NCBI RefSeq assembly: GCF_039555335.1
Contig: NC_092637.1
Span: 42,362,990-42,426,989 of the forward strand
Direction: 5' to 3'
DNA: 64,000 nucleotides
Origin: Amphiura filiformis
Taxonomy: Eukaryota; Echinodermata; Ophiuroidea; Amphilepidida; Amphiuridae
Below the pieces are notes generated by a model. That model made no database searches and was not told the DNA's origin. It saw nothing but the letters and a program-made list of their open reading frames with translations. Each line of letters opens with the position of its first letter. Within the stretch, counting starts at the first letter, position 1. Shown here piece after piece: positions 44,075-55,100 of the stretch. The translations under genes and the position numbers were made by a program.

Positions 44075-45616
44075 GTTTCACAACTCTACTTTATACTGTG
44101 ATGTGTGTGCGGTTATAATAATGTAATGTATGTTTGTTTATAAACAATATTTATCAAATCTAAGTTATTGCATATGGTATTAAATCCCTTAGTATTAGAG
44201 AATAAATCTTAATATTTATTCATATCTTAATTACATATTTACAACACAATCATCTCTCATTTTGGGAGTTTTTGGTGGCTCTGAAAAGAGCCGTTTGTAT
44301 ATGGGATAGAAGTCTATTTCGTCTTGGCGGTCTTCTTGGAAATAATAATTACATAGGCCTATAGCTGACAAACAAGTCGGAACATGACCTGATGACGCGC
44401 CTTACGTGTTTCGTCGTGATTTGAAGTTCCACATTATTGCATTATAGAAATGCGACCTCGTTTGATCACATTGAAGTTAATTCAACTTTGTCACCAGTTG
44501 CTACTTGTTTTTCCTGAACTTCTTCCGTTCCTGTTTCTTTTTGAACTGGTGTTTTATACACAGATTCCTCGTGTCGTATTCTCCATTCCAGAAGATAGTA
44601 AAGACCCATTCCTAAGCACAGAATCCCAAGAAGTGCACTCAACGTATAGGACACGCACATAAAGTCTGGTATGCTGAACGCAAAGGCTAGAGAATATGCT
44701 ATTGCTTGCCAAAAACGGAAATTCGCGAAGGCTGGTTCCTGGTCCTTGGGAAATAGCACTCCAAAGAAAGCTGTTCAAATTAATTTGAAATAGAGTAAAT
44801 TGATATAAAGTAAAAATATGTAATAAGTCAGAATTATTGGGATTCAGAAAAGGTATAGTTTGACATAATCTCCGATCTCCAGTTCTTGAGTTATAGGCAT
44901 AAAGGTCAAATGTCAAATTTTGGTCTCTATAATTGTTCACGTAGGTAAAAATAAATAAAATATGCTCCGATTTTGACCAAAGTGGTCTCAAATTGTTCCG
45001 CTTGAAAAAATATTTTACCCAAAGAATAGTTTGCCATATCTCAGGTGTTTCGTAACCTGATAACAGGGCAAAAAATCATAGCCCATTGGATTTTGTTTAG
45101 CTTGATCGAGCTTGATATATTTTGTGATGTTACCCGGGTAAGATATAGCAAACAATTATTTGTTTTAAATATAGTTCCAAGCGGAACAACTTGAGATCAC
45201 GTTGAAGCCTATAACTCAAAAACTGTACATCTGAGATGGGTAAACCTTTGAATCCTAATAATAAATGGAATACATAGGTGTTTTTTTAAATTTATATATT
45301 CGCCCAATTTTGAAATTTGAGCTCTGCATTAGTGGCCATTTTGAACATGTGCAAATTCCGTGTCCTTTTTAGATATGTTGTTCAGGAGGGTGTGTGGAGT
45401 CACTCGCAAGCAAAAACATCAGTGTTCCAATTTTACACTGTCCATGATCTTACACAAGGTCCCGAGCACACACTGTCCTCAATTTTGCGATCGAAGTAGC
45501 GCCTCTCTGAATTTGGTACTCTCAGGTTTTACTTGAAACAATCGAATAAATTTTGTCCGAAATATTAGATTTTAGGAACGTGATACATACAGTCAGTCCA
45601 CTCTGAAGTACAAAGT
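44075..45616. repeat. Unit 2 of the 1.54-kb tandem duplication
   Basis: Contains the terminal exon that directly follows exon 2 in the gene, its stem-loop and AATAAA (44,215-44,220), and the fold-back sequence. It is followed by the complete short TIR element, so this unit is probably the parental one. Confidence 0.93.
44277..44292 (-). promoter_or_regulatory. Histone-type 3' stem-loop downstream of UNC93 terminal exon (copy 2)
   Basis: Identical to the hairpin at 42,743-42,758, on the minus strand, 174 bp past the stop at 44,466. The KTAKTK-stop reading is also present. AATAAA follows about 57 bp downstream. Confidence 0.75.
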
Positions 45617-47617
45617 AGCGACGCAGACGCACACATTGTGCCGACTTTAAAAGCACACATACATGCAGCAGACACGCATAACTGCGCACTGTTTACGCGC
45701 TGTATACGCGCGCGTTGTCACTTTGTACTTCAGAGTGGACAAACTGTATGTATTTCTATTATAGGTGTTGTAAAGATTGGGTTCAGACTACGTACCTGAA
45801 ATTTGGGACTCACGTAAAACACCTCCAAAAGCCCACGCTACCGCCATGAGATACAAATGCCACAATTGTCCCTGGTACGGATCCCAGAATAACATCATGG
45901 TTATAAGAACTACTTGGCTCAGGAAACCTACTGTAAATATTGGTAATCTACCGGTGTATTTGTTGATAATACCGAGGAATAATGCTGAAATACCACCTCC
46001 TATACCGTACGCTGTCATGACAAACCCAATGGTTTGAACACCTTGCGTACAGGAGATAAAAGCCTGTGACGAAACAAATGAGATATATATACAAAGAAAT
46101 ATTAGAAATGGAATATCAGCTCTTTATGTTTTTTAACACTGACATATGAGATATACACAGAAATGGAACATCAGCTCTGACAAACCATAGAATAAAACGC
46201 ACTACACTTTTTTGTCAATTATTATGTGACTTTGTATTGCTTCATGTGTGCGCTCTGGATAGTACATGTATTTACGGTGTCGCGGGATTGAAATTCTTTT
46301 CAATTTGTCATTTTCCGTGTATAGTTCTTCAAACAATACCATGGCACCGCATACGATATGCAATCTATTTATAGAACAGTTTAAAATCTGCACCACATCC
46401 AAACAGAGTGTGGCTTTGCTACACAGACGATTCTTTCGTTAAACGGGAGCATTTCAACGAATAATCAGAGCACTTTATGATGTTGATTGACGTATTTTCC
46501 TCCGTTACCTTACTTATAGTGCAGCATGCTCACAAAATTTAGCTCAACATTGAATTAGAACCATTTTAACCAATTATTTTTGTCAGATAAGGAAATATTT
46601 CAGTAACATTTTTGTGGAACATGGGAGCACATCAGACACAATTTGACGCCCAGGATATGTTTTACATTATTCTAAGTTTTTGCTTCTTTGCTTCTCATAT
46701 CAAAACTGCTGGAGCAAAATTTGGATATGGTAGGCCTCAATGTAAGATAGAAAACATTGTTAAAATAGTTTTTGATTAGTAAATCTATATACCTTTGTAA
46801 AATCACCATAAGCAAATCCCAGTTCTAATCCATTGTAAACGATAAGTGGTATAAGAAGAAACATTCTAGGTGACAGAGCCAATCTGAAAGTGGCCTTCAA
46901 CTGTTCCAGTGCACTCCTCTTAACTGGTAGAACAGGGCAGTACGATGGAAGAGGGTTCATGAAGAATGCTGCCATCGGAATTGACAAGGTACCCCAGGCT
47001 AGAAGGGTTCCGAATAGAATATACACAGTCGTTTGATCTGGCAAGTCAGAAGAACTAGAATTTGCAGCAGCTCCGCAATCGTTTGCACCACAGAAACTGA
47101 GATCAGTTTCATTGGCATTCCCACCATTTACCCCGCTGAAAAGAACTAGAGAAGACACCAGGTTTCCTGGAATTTGGCTAGCTAAAAAGAACAAGAAGAA
47201 GACTCCATTAAATCTGCTTATGACAGCTTCGTGTGTCTCCGATGTAATGTCAGCAAGGTTCATAGCTGATGTAGTGAGATGAGTTCCTTGTGCAGACCAC
47301 AGAGGTCCTGCTCCCATGCCCATTAGAACTGCTGCTGGTATCAAAGTGTAATAGGTTGGGTAGAAGTTCATGGCGATATAAACACAGTATGTACAACATG
47401 CTGCAACAATGGCCCATTTTGTCCCCAAAAAGCGTATCACAACCGGTGCTACAGTACATGATATGGCATAGCAGCCGTAGATGGTGGAAAGAGATGCGAG
47501 TCCTAAACCTCCGGTGGCGTATAGGCTACTGGCAAGATTCTGCAAAGACAGATATGCCGACTGAATGATGAAAAATGTCAAACTCAGAGCCACAAGATTC
47601 TTTACGTGAATATACAT
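44466..47617 (-). CDS. UNC93-like multi-pass membrane protein (three coding exons, 465 aa)
   Basis: Exons: 47,617-46,793 (residues 1-275), 46,063-45,796 and 44,770-44,466, all with GT/AG borders and matching phases (825+268+305 nt). UNC93 proteins are major-facilitator-like membrane proteins; UNC93A is of uncertain transport role and UNC93B1 chaperones Toll-like receptors. The start MYIHVKNLV leads straight into the first hydrophobic segment, as in vertebrate UNC93A. Family blocks include SLQNLASSLYATGGLGLASL (23-42) and MGMGAGPLWSAQGTHLT (99-115). A loop at 161-195 has two N-glycosylation sites (NET, NSS) and probably faces outside. About eleven or twelve hydrophobic segments can be counted. 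The tail (from about 420) is charged and ends ELTSM. The length fits UNC93A (about 457 aa). No Toll-receptor-type feature is visible, so UNC93A-like is the safer call. Head-to-head with PhyH-B. Confidence 0.93.
45583..45753. mobile_element. 171-bp TIR element in the last UNC93 intron
   Basis: The ends ATACATACAGTC...CCACTCTGAAGTACAAAG and CTTTGTACTTCAGAGTGG...ACTGTATGTAT are complementary over about 33 bp. The core is rich in CGCG and ACGC words. The breakpoint of the 1.54-kb tandem duplication falls inside its left end. Confidence 0.85.
46064..46792. other. UNC93 intron 1
   Basis: Intron between exons 1 and 2, with donor GTATATAG at 46,792 and acceptor CACAG at 46,064 on the minus strand. 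TAGCTCAACATTGAATTAGA (46,541) resembles 13,787 in the 10-14 kb repeat. GGAGCACATCAGACA (46,627) is a word of the fold-back family at 16.2 kb. Confidence 0.7.
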
Positions 47618-47702
47618 TGTCTTTTAATAGTTGATATCACTAGTGTACAAAATACAATTTTAATGTATAAAATGGTACATGCGAAGAGAGTCCGACGCCA
47701 TT

Positions 47703-47908
47703 AAAATTTTATGAACTCTATTCTAGACATAATGACACCTCATTAATTGCCCTGGACCTTTGGATGCGTTGAAATAGGTATTAGCATTTTACTTTGATAA
47801 ATCAATATAACAGGACCGTAGTGCTAGTTTTCATGCCCCTGCAGTGAACATTGGCCTAATCCTACCCAGGACAATATGCATGAGTTAGGTGTCACTGGAG
47901 TTGGAACA
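47703..47908. mobile_element. ~200-bp TIR element upstream of UNC93 (GTGTCACTGGAGTTGGAACAG end)
   Basis: The right end TGTCACTGGAGTTGGAACAG is opposed by CTATTCTAGACATAATGACA on the left. Inner blocks GTAGTGCTAGTTTTCATGCC and CCTAATCCTACCCAGGACA recur inverted at 53.36-53.55 kb and in part at 38.91-39.01 kb. Confidence 0.8.
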
Positions 47909-48019
47909 GGTAAATGTTCAAATGAAACGCCTGCCGGTAAAATAATAAGAAGCAAATAGCGTCGTTATCTTATTCATTCGACTATGGCCTACAATCACCT
48001 TATTTGAATTGTGACGTTG

Positions 48020-48970
48020 GCCTAATAGGCCAATCAAATTAAGGATATCACCCAACACTAAATTGTAACAGAATCCATTTCATGTGAATACATCTCCCAA
48101 AAGCTTACACAAAAACGTCAAAAGTCCCCAAAAATCCACGTAGTGGAAGAGTGCCTTATTTGCATGAATCCAAAATGGCCGCTTTTGCAAAGGGTGAAAT
48201 TTCAAAGTTGGTCAAATCTTACAAAAGCTTACACAAAAACATATCAAAAGTCCCCAAAAATCCACGTAGTGAAAGAGTGCCTTATTTGCATAAATCCAAA
48301 ATGGCCGCTTTTGCAAAGGGTGAAATTTCAAAGTTGGTCAAATCTTGTTTAAAACCATACCATTGTATTCATTTCGTCATAAGGATTCAGAAAAGTATGG
48401 TTTGACATTTCTCCGATGTACATTTCCTGAGTTATAGGGGAACGGTCAAATGTCAAAATATGGAAAAAAAAAAGAATAGTTTGTCATATCTTAGGTGGCT
48501 TGTTACTTTGGTAACATGGTAAAGAAGATCAAATTCCATTGATCCTGGTTGACCTTGACCTATTGTTACCTATTTAACAAAACATCCAATGCAATGTACT
48601 TTTATCATTTTGATTTACTGAAAAAGGAACAATTTGAGACCAGTTGGCCTATAACTCAAGAACTATATGTCAGAGTCTGGTCAAACTATACTTTTTCTGA
48701 ATCCTTATGAGGAGAGCAATACATTGTTATGGTTGTTAACAAGATTGGTCCTAGTTTGAAACTTCACCCCTGCATAAGCGGCTATTTTGGGTTTATGCAA
48801 ATTAGGCACTATTCAACTTCTTGGATTTTTGGGGACTTTTCATGTGTTATTAAATATGCTTTTCTGAAATGAATGGTGATTAAATGGATTCTGTTACAAT
48901 AAGTGGAGGGTTAACCCCTTGTTTTTCTTAATTTGATTGGCCTATAATAGTATGATTTCACATGACTACT
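48020..48970. mobile_element. ~950-bp fold-back element in the divergent intergenic region
   Basis: TTGGCCTAATAGGCCAATCA, TGTAACAGAATCCATTT, AAAAGTCCCCAAAAATCCA and CAAAATGGCCGCTTTTGCA on the left have complements in reverse order on the right (GGATTTTTGGGGACTTTT, AAATGGATTCTGTTACAA, TTTGATTGGCCTATAATA). A 116-bp segment is duplicated in tandem at 48,125-48,355. It lies between the UNC93 start and PhyH-B exon 1 and is absent from the copy A intergenic region, so it has lengthened this spacer. Confidence 0.85.
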
Positions 48971-49146
48971 GTTATCATGACTGTGATAATCATGATAATA
49001 CATGTATATGTATCGTTTGATGTATCATCATAGATCATAATCATAATTATTCAAGTGTTTATGGTACTGTCTTGTCGTCGGTGTCGTTTTGCTCCGTGGA
49101 GAACGTCACGAACCGTGTGGCAAAAACCCTGAGACAAACCGTCATC
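48971..49146 (+). promoter_or_regulatory. Region upstream of PhyH-B, homologous to the copy A exon 1 and 5' flank
   Basis: From 49,072 the sequence follows copy A exon 1 in frame (SVENVTNRVAKTL) but the copy A start codon is GTG here (49,084-49,086). No in-frame ATG exists between the upstream stop (49,018-49,020) and 49,147. The 5' part holds ATCATGA/CATGATAAT palindromic words; no clear TATA box. Confidence 0.5.
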
Positions 49147-52100
49147 ATGCCTGAACATGCTGGAGAAAAGCAAGGTACGCTCGTATGTCTAGTCTCTATC
49201 TGCTCTGCAGTGTCGCTGAAAAACAAAACGATGAAACAAAAAGCCTGTGTAGTTAATGATATGCATGAAATTTCACAGATGAATAATGCTAGTTTCATAC
49301 TTTCCTGCCGCGTTGCCGCTCTGAAGATGATTTTACTTCACTGCGCAGTCTCACCATAAACGCTAGCGATGACCAGCGGCAAGCTGATCGATCGCTCCAC
49401 CGCTTTGCCGCGGCGGCAGCACCGCTGGGAATTGAATTCAAGTCATCTCGGAGCGGTGCGGCTCTGACGCTGAGCGGCAAGAGTGGCTTTCATTTGTGTA
49501 CCGCTCCGCTTGCAGACAAGTGCAAGCGGCATGATGACGTGTCACGCCGCTCAGCGGCAAGTGGCAGAAAGTATGAAACCAGCATAATATGGTATTTTTC
49601 GGTGAAATGATAGAAGGCAGCATAAAAATCCACTCACTTGATGTGTACTTTACGCTAGGCCTGTATAGGGTAATATTAATAATCGACCCCTTAATAGGGT
49701 CAAATAAAGAATAGTTTGCACTCTCTGAAATACTTTGTTAGTGCCAAAATCCGACATAATGGTCAATTCGTCGGTCGCAACACATAGTGGCGTACGTGAA
49801 GGACAAAATACGTTTCCGATCAAAACTTTTTTGAAAGATATGCTACTAGTAACAGAGTCGATACTCCTCCATGGTTATCTCTCAGTGCCCCGATTCCATT
49901 TGTAATTGAAGTTTAAGGTTTAACCTATTAAATTGTATCTTTAATAGTTAACAAGGACTAACTATTATAGGATAATAGCTAGCTCTATACCTATACGCCA
50001 CTATGTGAAACGGAAAATTTTGAAAATCACTCTACGCCATTATGTGTTGCGACCGACGAATTGTTTTAATGGAATTATCGCTGTTTATATGTATTGTTGT
50101 CTTTTCCGCCTCTTGTTTAAGAATGGGAGTTCGAATTACGTCCAGGAGAACAAATGAAAGTGACGCCTAAAATGAAGGCAATGTTCGACAAACATGGATT
50201 CATTGTTGTCAGGTAAGCCTCGAACATCTCTATTGTTTTCAAATAAAAAAAATGCAATAGATTATGATGATATTAATTAATAGCTACCAAGCAAACAGAA
50301 ACCCTTTTTTGAAACGTTTGTAAACATAAATGTTTTTATAAAAAATAACATTTTGACAGCATTTTAACACATTTTTGATATAGATTGTTTTTAAATGTTT
50401 TCCTTAATCTTCTAATAACTCGATTGTCGTTTTGAAAAATAAGGTGCCTTACAATTTGCCAATTAAAATGATCATTTTCGATTTTAACAACGAATTACTA
50501 CCCTTCGATATTACACGGTTGTTTTATGTGATAATTAATTAACTTTTCTAACAAAACATTATTTAATTTTCAATTCTAGACCTAGGTAATACCAACAGCT
50601 ATCATACTAATATACACATATATATATTTAGCTATTTTTAACATAAATTTTCCTTATTCTATAATTTTTTTCATCTTTTTCTGCTTTTTTGAGGCAAATT
50701 GAGGGCGCTATTTATATATTTTAAGTTTAGTTTAGCCCAATTATATGAGTTATTCCTTTCATTTCATGACAAAAATTGGTTAGAAAATGTTCTTGCTATT
50801 TTTACTTTTTTTTCTGATGTTTTAATGTCATTATACAAGTGTCTACCTTGTAAAGATTTACAAAAATAAATAGCGCCTTCAGTGTTAAATATTGCTTAAA
50901 ATGATTACAGTTCTACATGCCATCAAAGAACCGTGATTAGTTTATCATGGCTATTTGTAATTATGGATATGATTCTGTCAACTACACGGAAATGTCGTAC
51001 TGCGCAGATCAGTAACCAATAACGTCGCGCCTTTGCTCTGACGTCATACGCGAACTAGTCGTTTTAATTTGGTCTTTAATTATAGCGATTTATGATTTTG
51101 TCCTTTCCATGTCAGATCTCTATTTGACGATGAAGAGAACACCAAATTACGTCAAGCAGCTGAACACAATGAAGGATTGGTCACTGAATCATTCTTCACA
51201 GCAGATGCTAATGAAGGTGATCCAGGACGTCGAGATATGGAGATGGTCATGTGGAATCACCCAGGAGATGACGTCACCGGTATGATGGTTCGAGTCCCTA
51301 AGATGGCAACATCCATGGAAAAAGTATGTCACATATGTCGTTCTTTTCCTTTCAACGATTCACACGCGGGTAAACGTTTAAACTATATAATACTGATACC
51401 TGCACCTGGTTTTCTGCTTGTCACTGCCCAAATTGTAGTATTTAAAGGAAGTCTCTGGCAATCACAACATTATGCCTTGTAAGAAAAATAATTATCAAGC
51501 ACGAATCACGTGGTTTTATTTTCAAAACAAACTCATAGTGATCATGCAAAAACGAATAAAAACATCCGTCTCTCAACATGCGATATTCAACATTCCTGGG
51601 CGCTGAAATTGTCTAGTGCAATGACGTCCCAGTATACAATGAAGGCTGACGAAAATTATCTATTACGTCATTGAAATTAGAAAATTTCGTCGCGGGAATT
51701 TTGAATATCGCGTGTTGGGAGCCGGCTGTTTTATTCGTTTTTATGATCAATATGAGTTTGTTTAAAATAAAACCTTGTGATTCGTGCGTGATACTTATTT
51801 GTCTAATAAGTCTCTCCGGCATTCAACTATTTTTTTCCTAGTTTTATTCAAATCAAATGGGGTGATTCTGGAGGTGAATTAACACCTGTTTATCCTAGCC
51901 TATACGCTGGTCTTTTAATAATTATGTTTTTTAAAACCTATATATATTTTTTTTTATATATTTCATTATTTTGTTGTGCAGCTGTGTTCTAAGCTTGTAA
52001 TCTATACCCTTACTCCTACCCTTTCTGTATATAGATGGCCAATACGAGCACCTCGGAGGTCCCGGTAAGATGTCAAATTTGGTCAAATCTTGTTAAAAAC

Positions 52101-55100
52101 TAAAGCAATGTATTCCTCTCATCATGAGGAATCAGAAAAAGTAAAAGATTCCACAGGGGACAAAAATTGAAAAAATCTCTGATTTTGATTAGAAAATGAA
52201 AAAAAAGAACAGTTTGCAATATCTCAGGTGGTTTGGTACCTTGGTAACAAGGGAAAGAAGATCAAATTCCATTGAGCCAGTTTTGACCTTGACCTATTAT
52301 GTGATGTAATTTATATAACAAAACATCCAAAACAATGCAGCCTTTCTCGTTTTGATTTATTTTGCCAAAAGAACAATTTGAGACCAGTTAACAGAATTTA
52401 GAGGTGATTGAAATCAGGACATCCGAAGTGTTCGTATTGACAGTATATACGAAAGGGTTGGAGACGCGAGTGGGAGAAAGGGTAGATTACTAGGCCTAAC
52501 TTCATGGTATGAAATCTGATTTCTATAATTAGCATTGGGTTATATCTTATACTTGTCTTAGTGTTATTATTATGGTATTATTATGTCTTTGTTGAACCAC
52601 AAATCCTGGAAAGAATTCTTTCCAAGATCTATGGTTGAACTGACAATAGCCCATTGTTTGAACAGAAGCGTACAGTGCTCTACTTGCTTGAAATGTGTGT
52701 AATTCCGGGGGAGGGGGAACCCCCACTTTGGAGTTGACGCGTATGTAGGGCTGTTAAGACCCCCCTTTTAGCGTCGCTGTCGCCCAACGACCCCATATTT
52801 GTTTATGAATACATGCTCTGTCACCCGAAGATCCGTTCTTTTTCCATTTGATCTGTCAACCAAATACCCTTATTTTCAATTTGAATAGCAACTTTCATTT
52901 ATCACTGATTTTGTTACTTATTTTGGAAAAAAAGCCATAATTCAGTGTTGGAGCTTTCTGTGGGACTGTTTCGGCTCTCACCCAATGATTCCATTAAAAA
53001 AAGTTCTCACCCAATGACCCCATATTTTGGACATTTTGCTCTCACCGAATGCCCCTTACAGTGAAAGTGCCAGCCCTACACCTATAGCCATTCATATTGA
53101 AGTGCCCCCTGGTGTAATTAATTTGTGAACTTTCTAGCTCAATGATGCCGGCCTTGTGTCTAGTTAGGTCATTAATAACTGTATATTTCAATTATTTGCC
53201 TGTACAGAGTACAATGTTCATCAGCTGATAGTTGCATGAGACAGTTATAGCTCAATGCGCTAGAATACTAGATTTATGCCAGATAAAAATTAATTAGTTT
53301 CGCGTCCTTTTCTCACCTCAATTGTTGCGATCAGTCCATTTTTTTTTTTCAATTTATCTGTTCCAACTTCAGTGACAACTAGCTCATGCATATTGTCCTG
53401 GGTAGGATTAGGCCAATGTTTATGGAGGGGCATGAAAACTAGCACTACGGCCTGTTATTATTGATTTTTTAAAGAAGAATGCTAATACCTATTTCAATAC
53501 ATTCAAAGGCCCAGTGAAATTAATGGGGTGTCACTGGAGCTGGAATAGATAAATAACAACTTTATAGTGAATCACTTGCAAGTGTTTTAGTGGACCTATA
53601 AGCGGTCTAAACCCCTCATAGTCCAAAATAAAACGGGCCTCATCGTTTTCCTGAAAAATGTTGAAAACTGCTAGCAATATCAATATTACGTGAAAACTGC
53701 TGTATTTTTTTGTCAATTTAGCAAAAACAAAACAAACAAACAAAAAACCTCCTTCCCTCTTCACTTTTCATCAAAGCTGCGACGCGAAACGAATTTTAAA
53801 TTTTATTTTGCCTTGTACAGATATGATCTATCTGGGTTAATGAAGTCGGTCATGTCCATAGGTTGCACACATTCATATTTTGTATATTTGCGGTACAGAG
53901 TACAATGTTTACATGTTGATAGGTTAATGACTGCACATCAGTTGTTTTGAGGGTATTGTGAAATATCTAAATATTTTGCTTTGGAGCCGAGGGGTATGCC
54001 CGGAGAGATATGATCTTTCTGGGTTAATGAAGTCGGTCTTGTCCAGGGTTGCACACATTCATATTTTGTATATTTGCGGTACAGAGTACAATGTTTACAT
54101 GTTGATAGGTTAATGTTTTGATGGTATTGTGAAATATCTAAACATTTTGCTTTGAGCCGAGGAATATCCGAGGGCGCAGCCCGGAGGGATATTCGAGGTC
54201 CAAAGCATTCATATTTTGTATATTTGCGGTACAGAGTACAATGTTCACATGTTGATAGGGTAATGACTGCGCATCAGTTACTTAATAGGTATTGTGAAAT
54301 ATCTAAACCCCGGATCTAAACATTATACACATTTCAAGCAAGTAGAGCACTGTACGCTTCTTTTCAAGCAACGGGCTATTGTCAGTCCAACCATAAATCT
54401 TGGAAAGAATTCTTTCCAGGATTTGTGTTTCAACAAGGACATAATAATACCTCCACCAATTCAAACAAAATTTCAGATATAGGCGAACCACATTGGCAAA
54501 AACACTCAGGCAAGTATAAGATATAACCCCATGTGCAGTAAGCCAAACAATTAAGATACCAGTTGTGTTCACCCCTGTATATCCTAAATAAAGACAAATG
54601 CGTCAAAATTAAAACAAGCAGCTAATACCTGAGACCTCATTTGTTGAAATTAGTTGAGAATTTAAGAAACGGTGGTCTAAAACCCAATAAAGAAACGAAA
54701 TCAAAAGTTGCACTTTTGTGTTCTAATCAATGAAAGCACGACGCTAGTTTTAACATGTTCATCAACGGAAGCACGACGCTGCTTCTCTTGTTCGTGAACG
54801 CACTGTGTGCAAATCAATAGGGCATGAAATTTGTGACGCAAAGGGGCAAACTGCAACTTTTAAATTGGCATCTTCCTTGGGTTTTTGGATCGTCATATCT
54901 TTACTTCTGGAACAATTTCAACAAATGAGGTCTTAAATTCGTTAAATTCAAGGTAAAAGATGCAGCTATTGGCTGCTGGTTCCAATAATGACATATCTGT
55001 TTTTATTTAGGATATACAAGGGGTGAACATAACTGATACCTTAATTTTTTGGCTTACTGTATATTGATTCAGCTGTTTTGGAGGGGCCCCATTTGTCTTT

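Noticed and set aside
51177-51482. 101-aa frame as a separate gene
   Set aside because: The first part is exon 3 of PhyH-B; the rest is intron read-through after the GT at 51,324.
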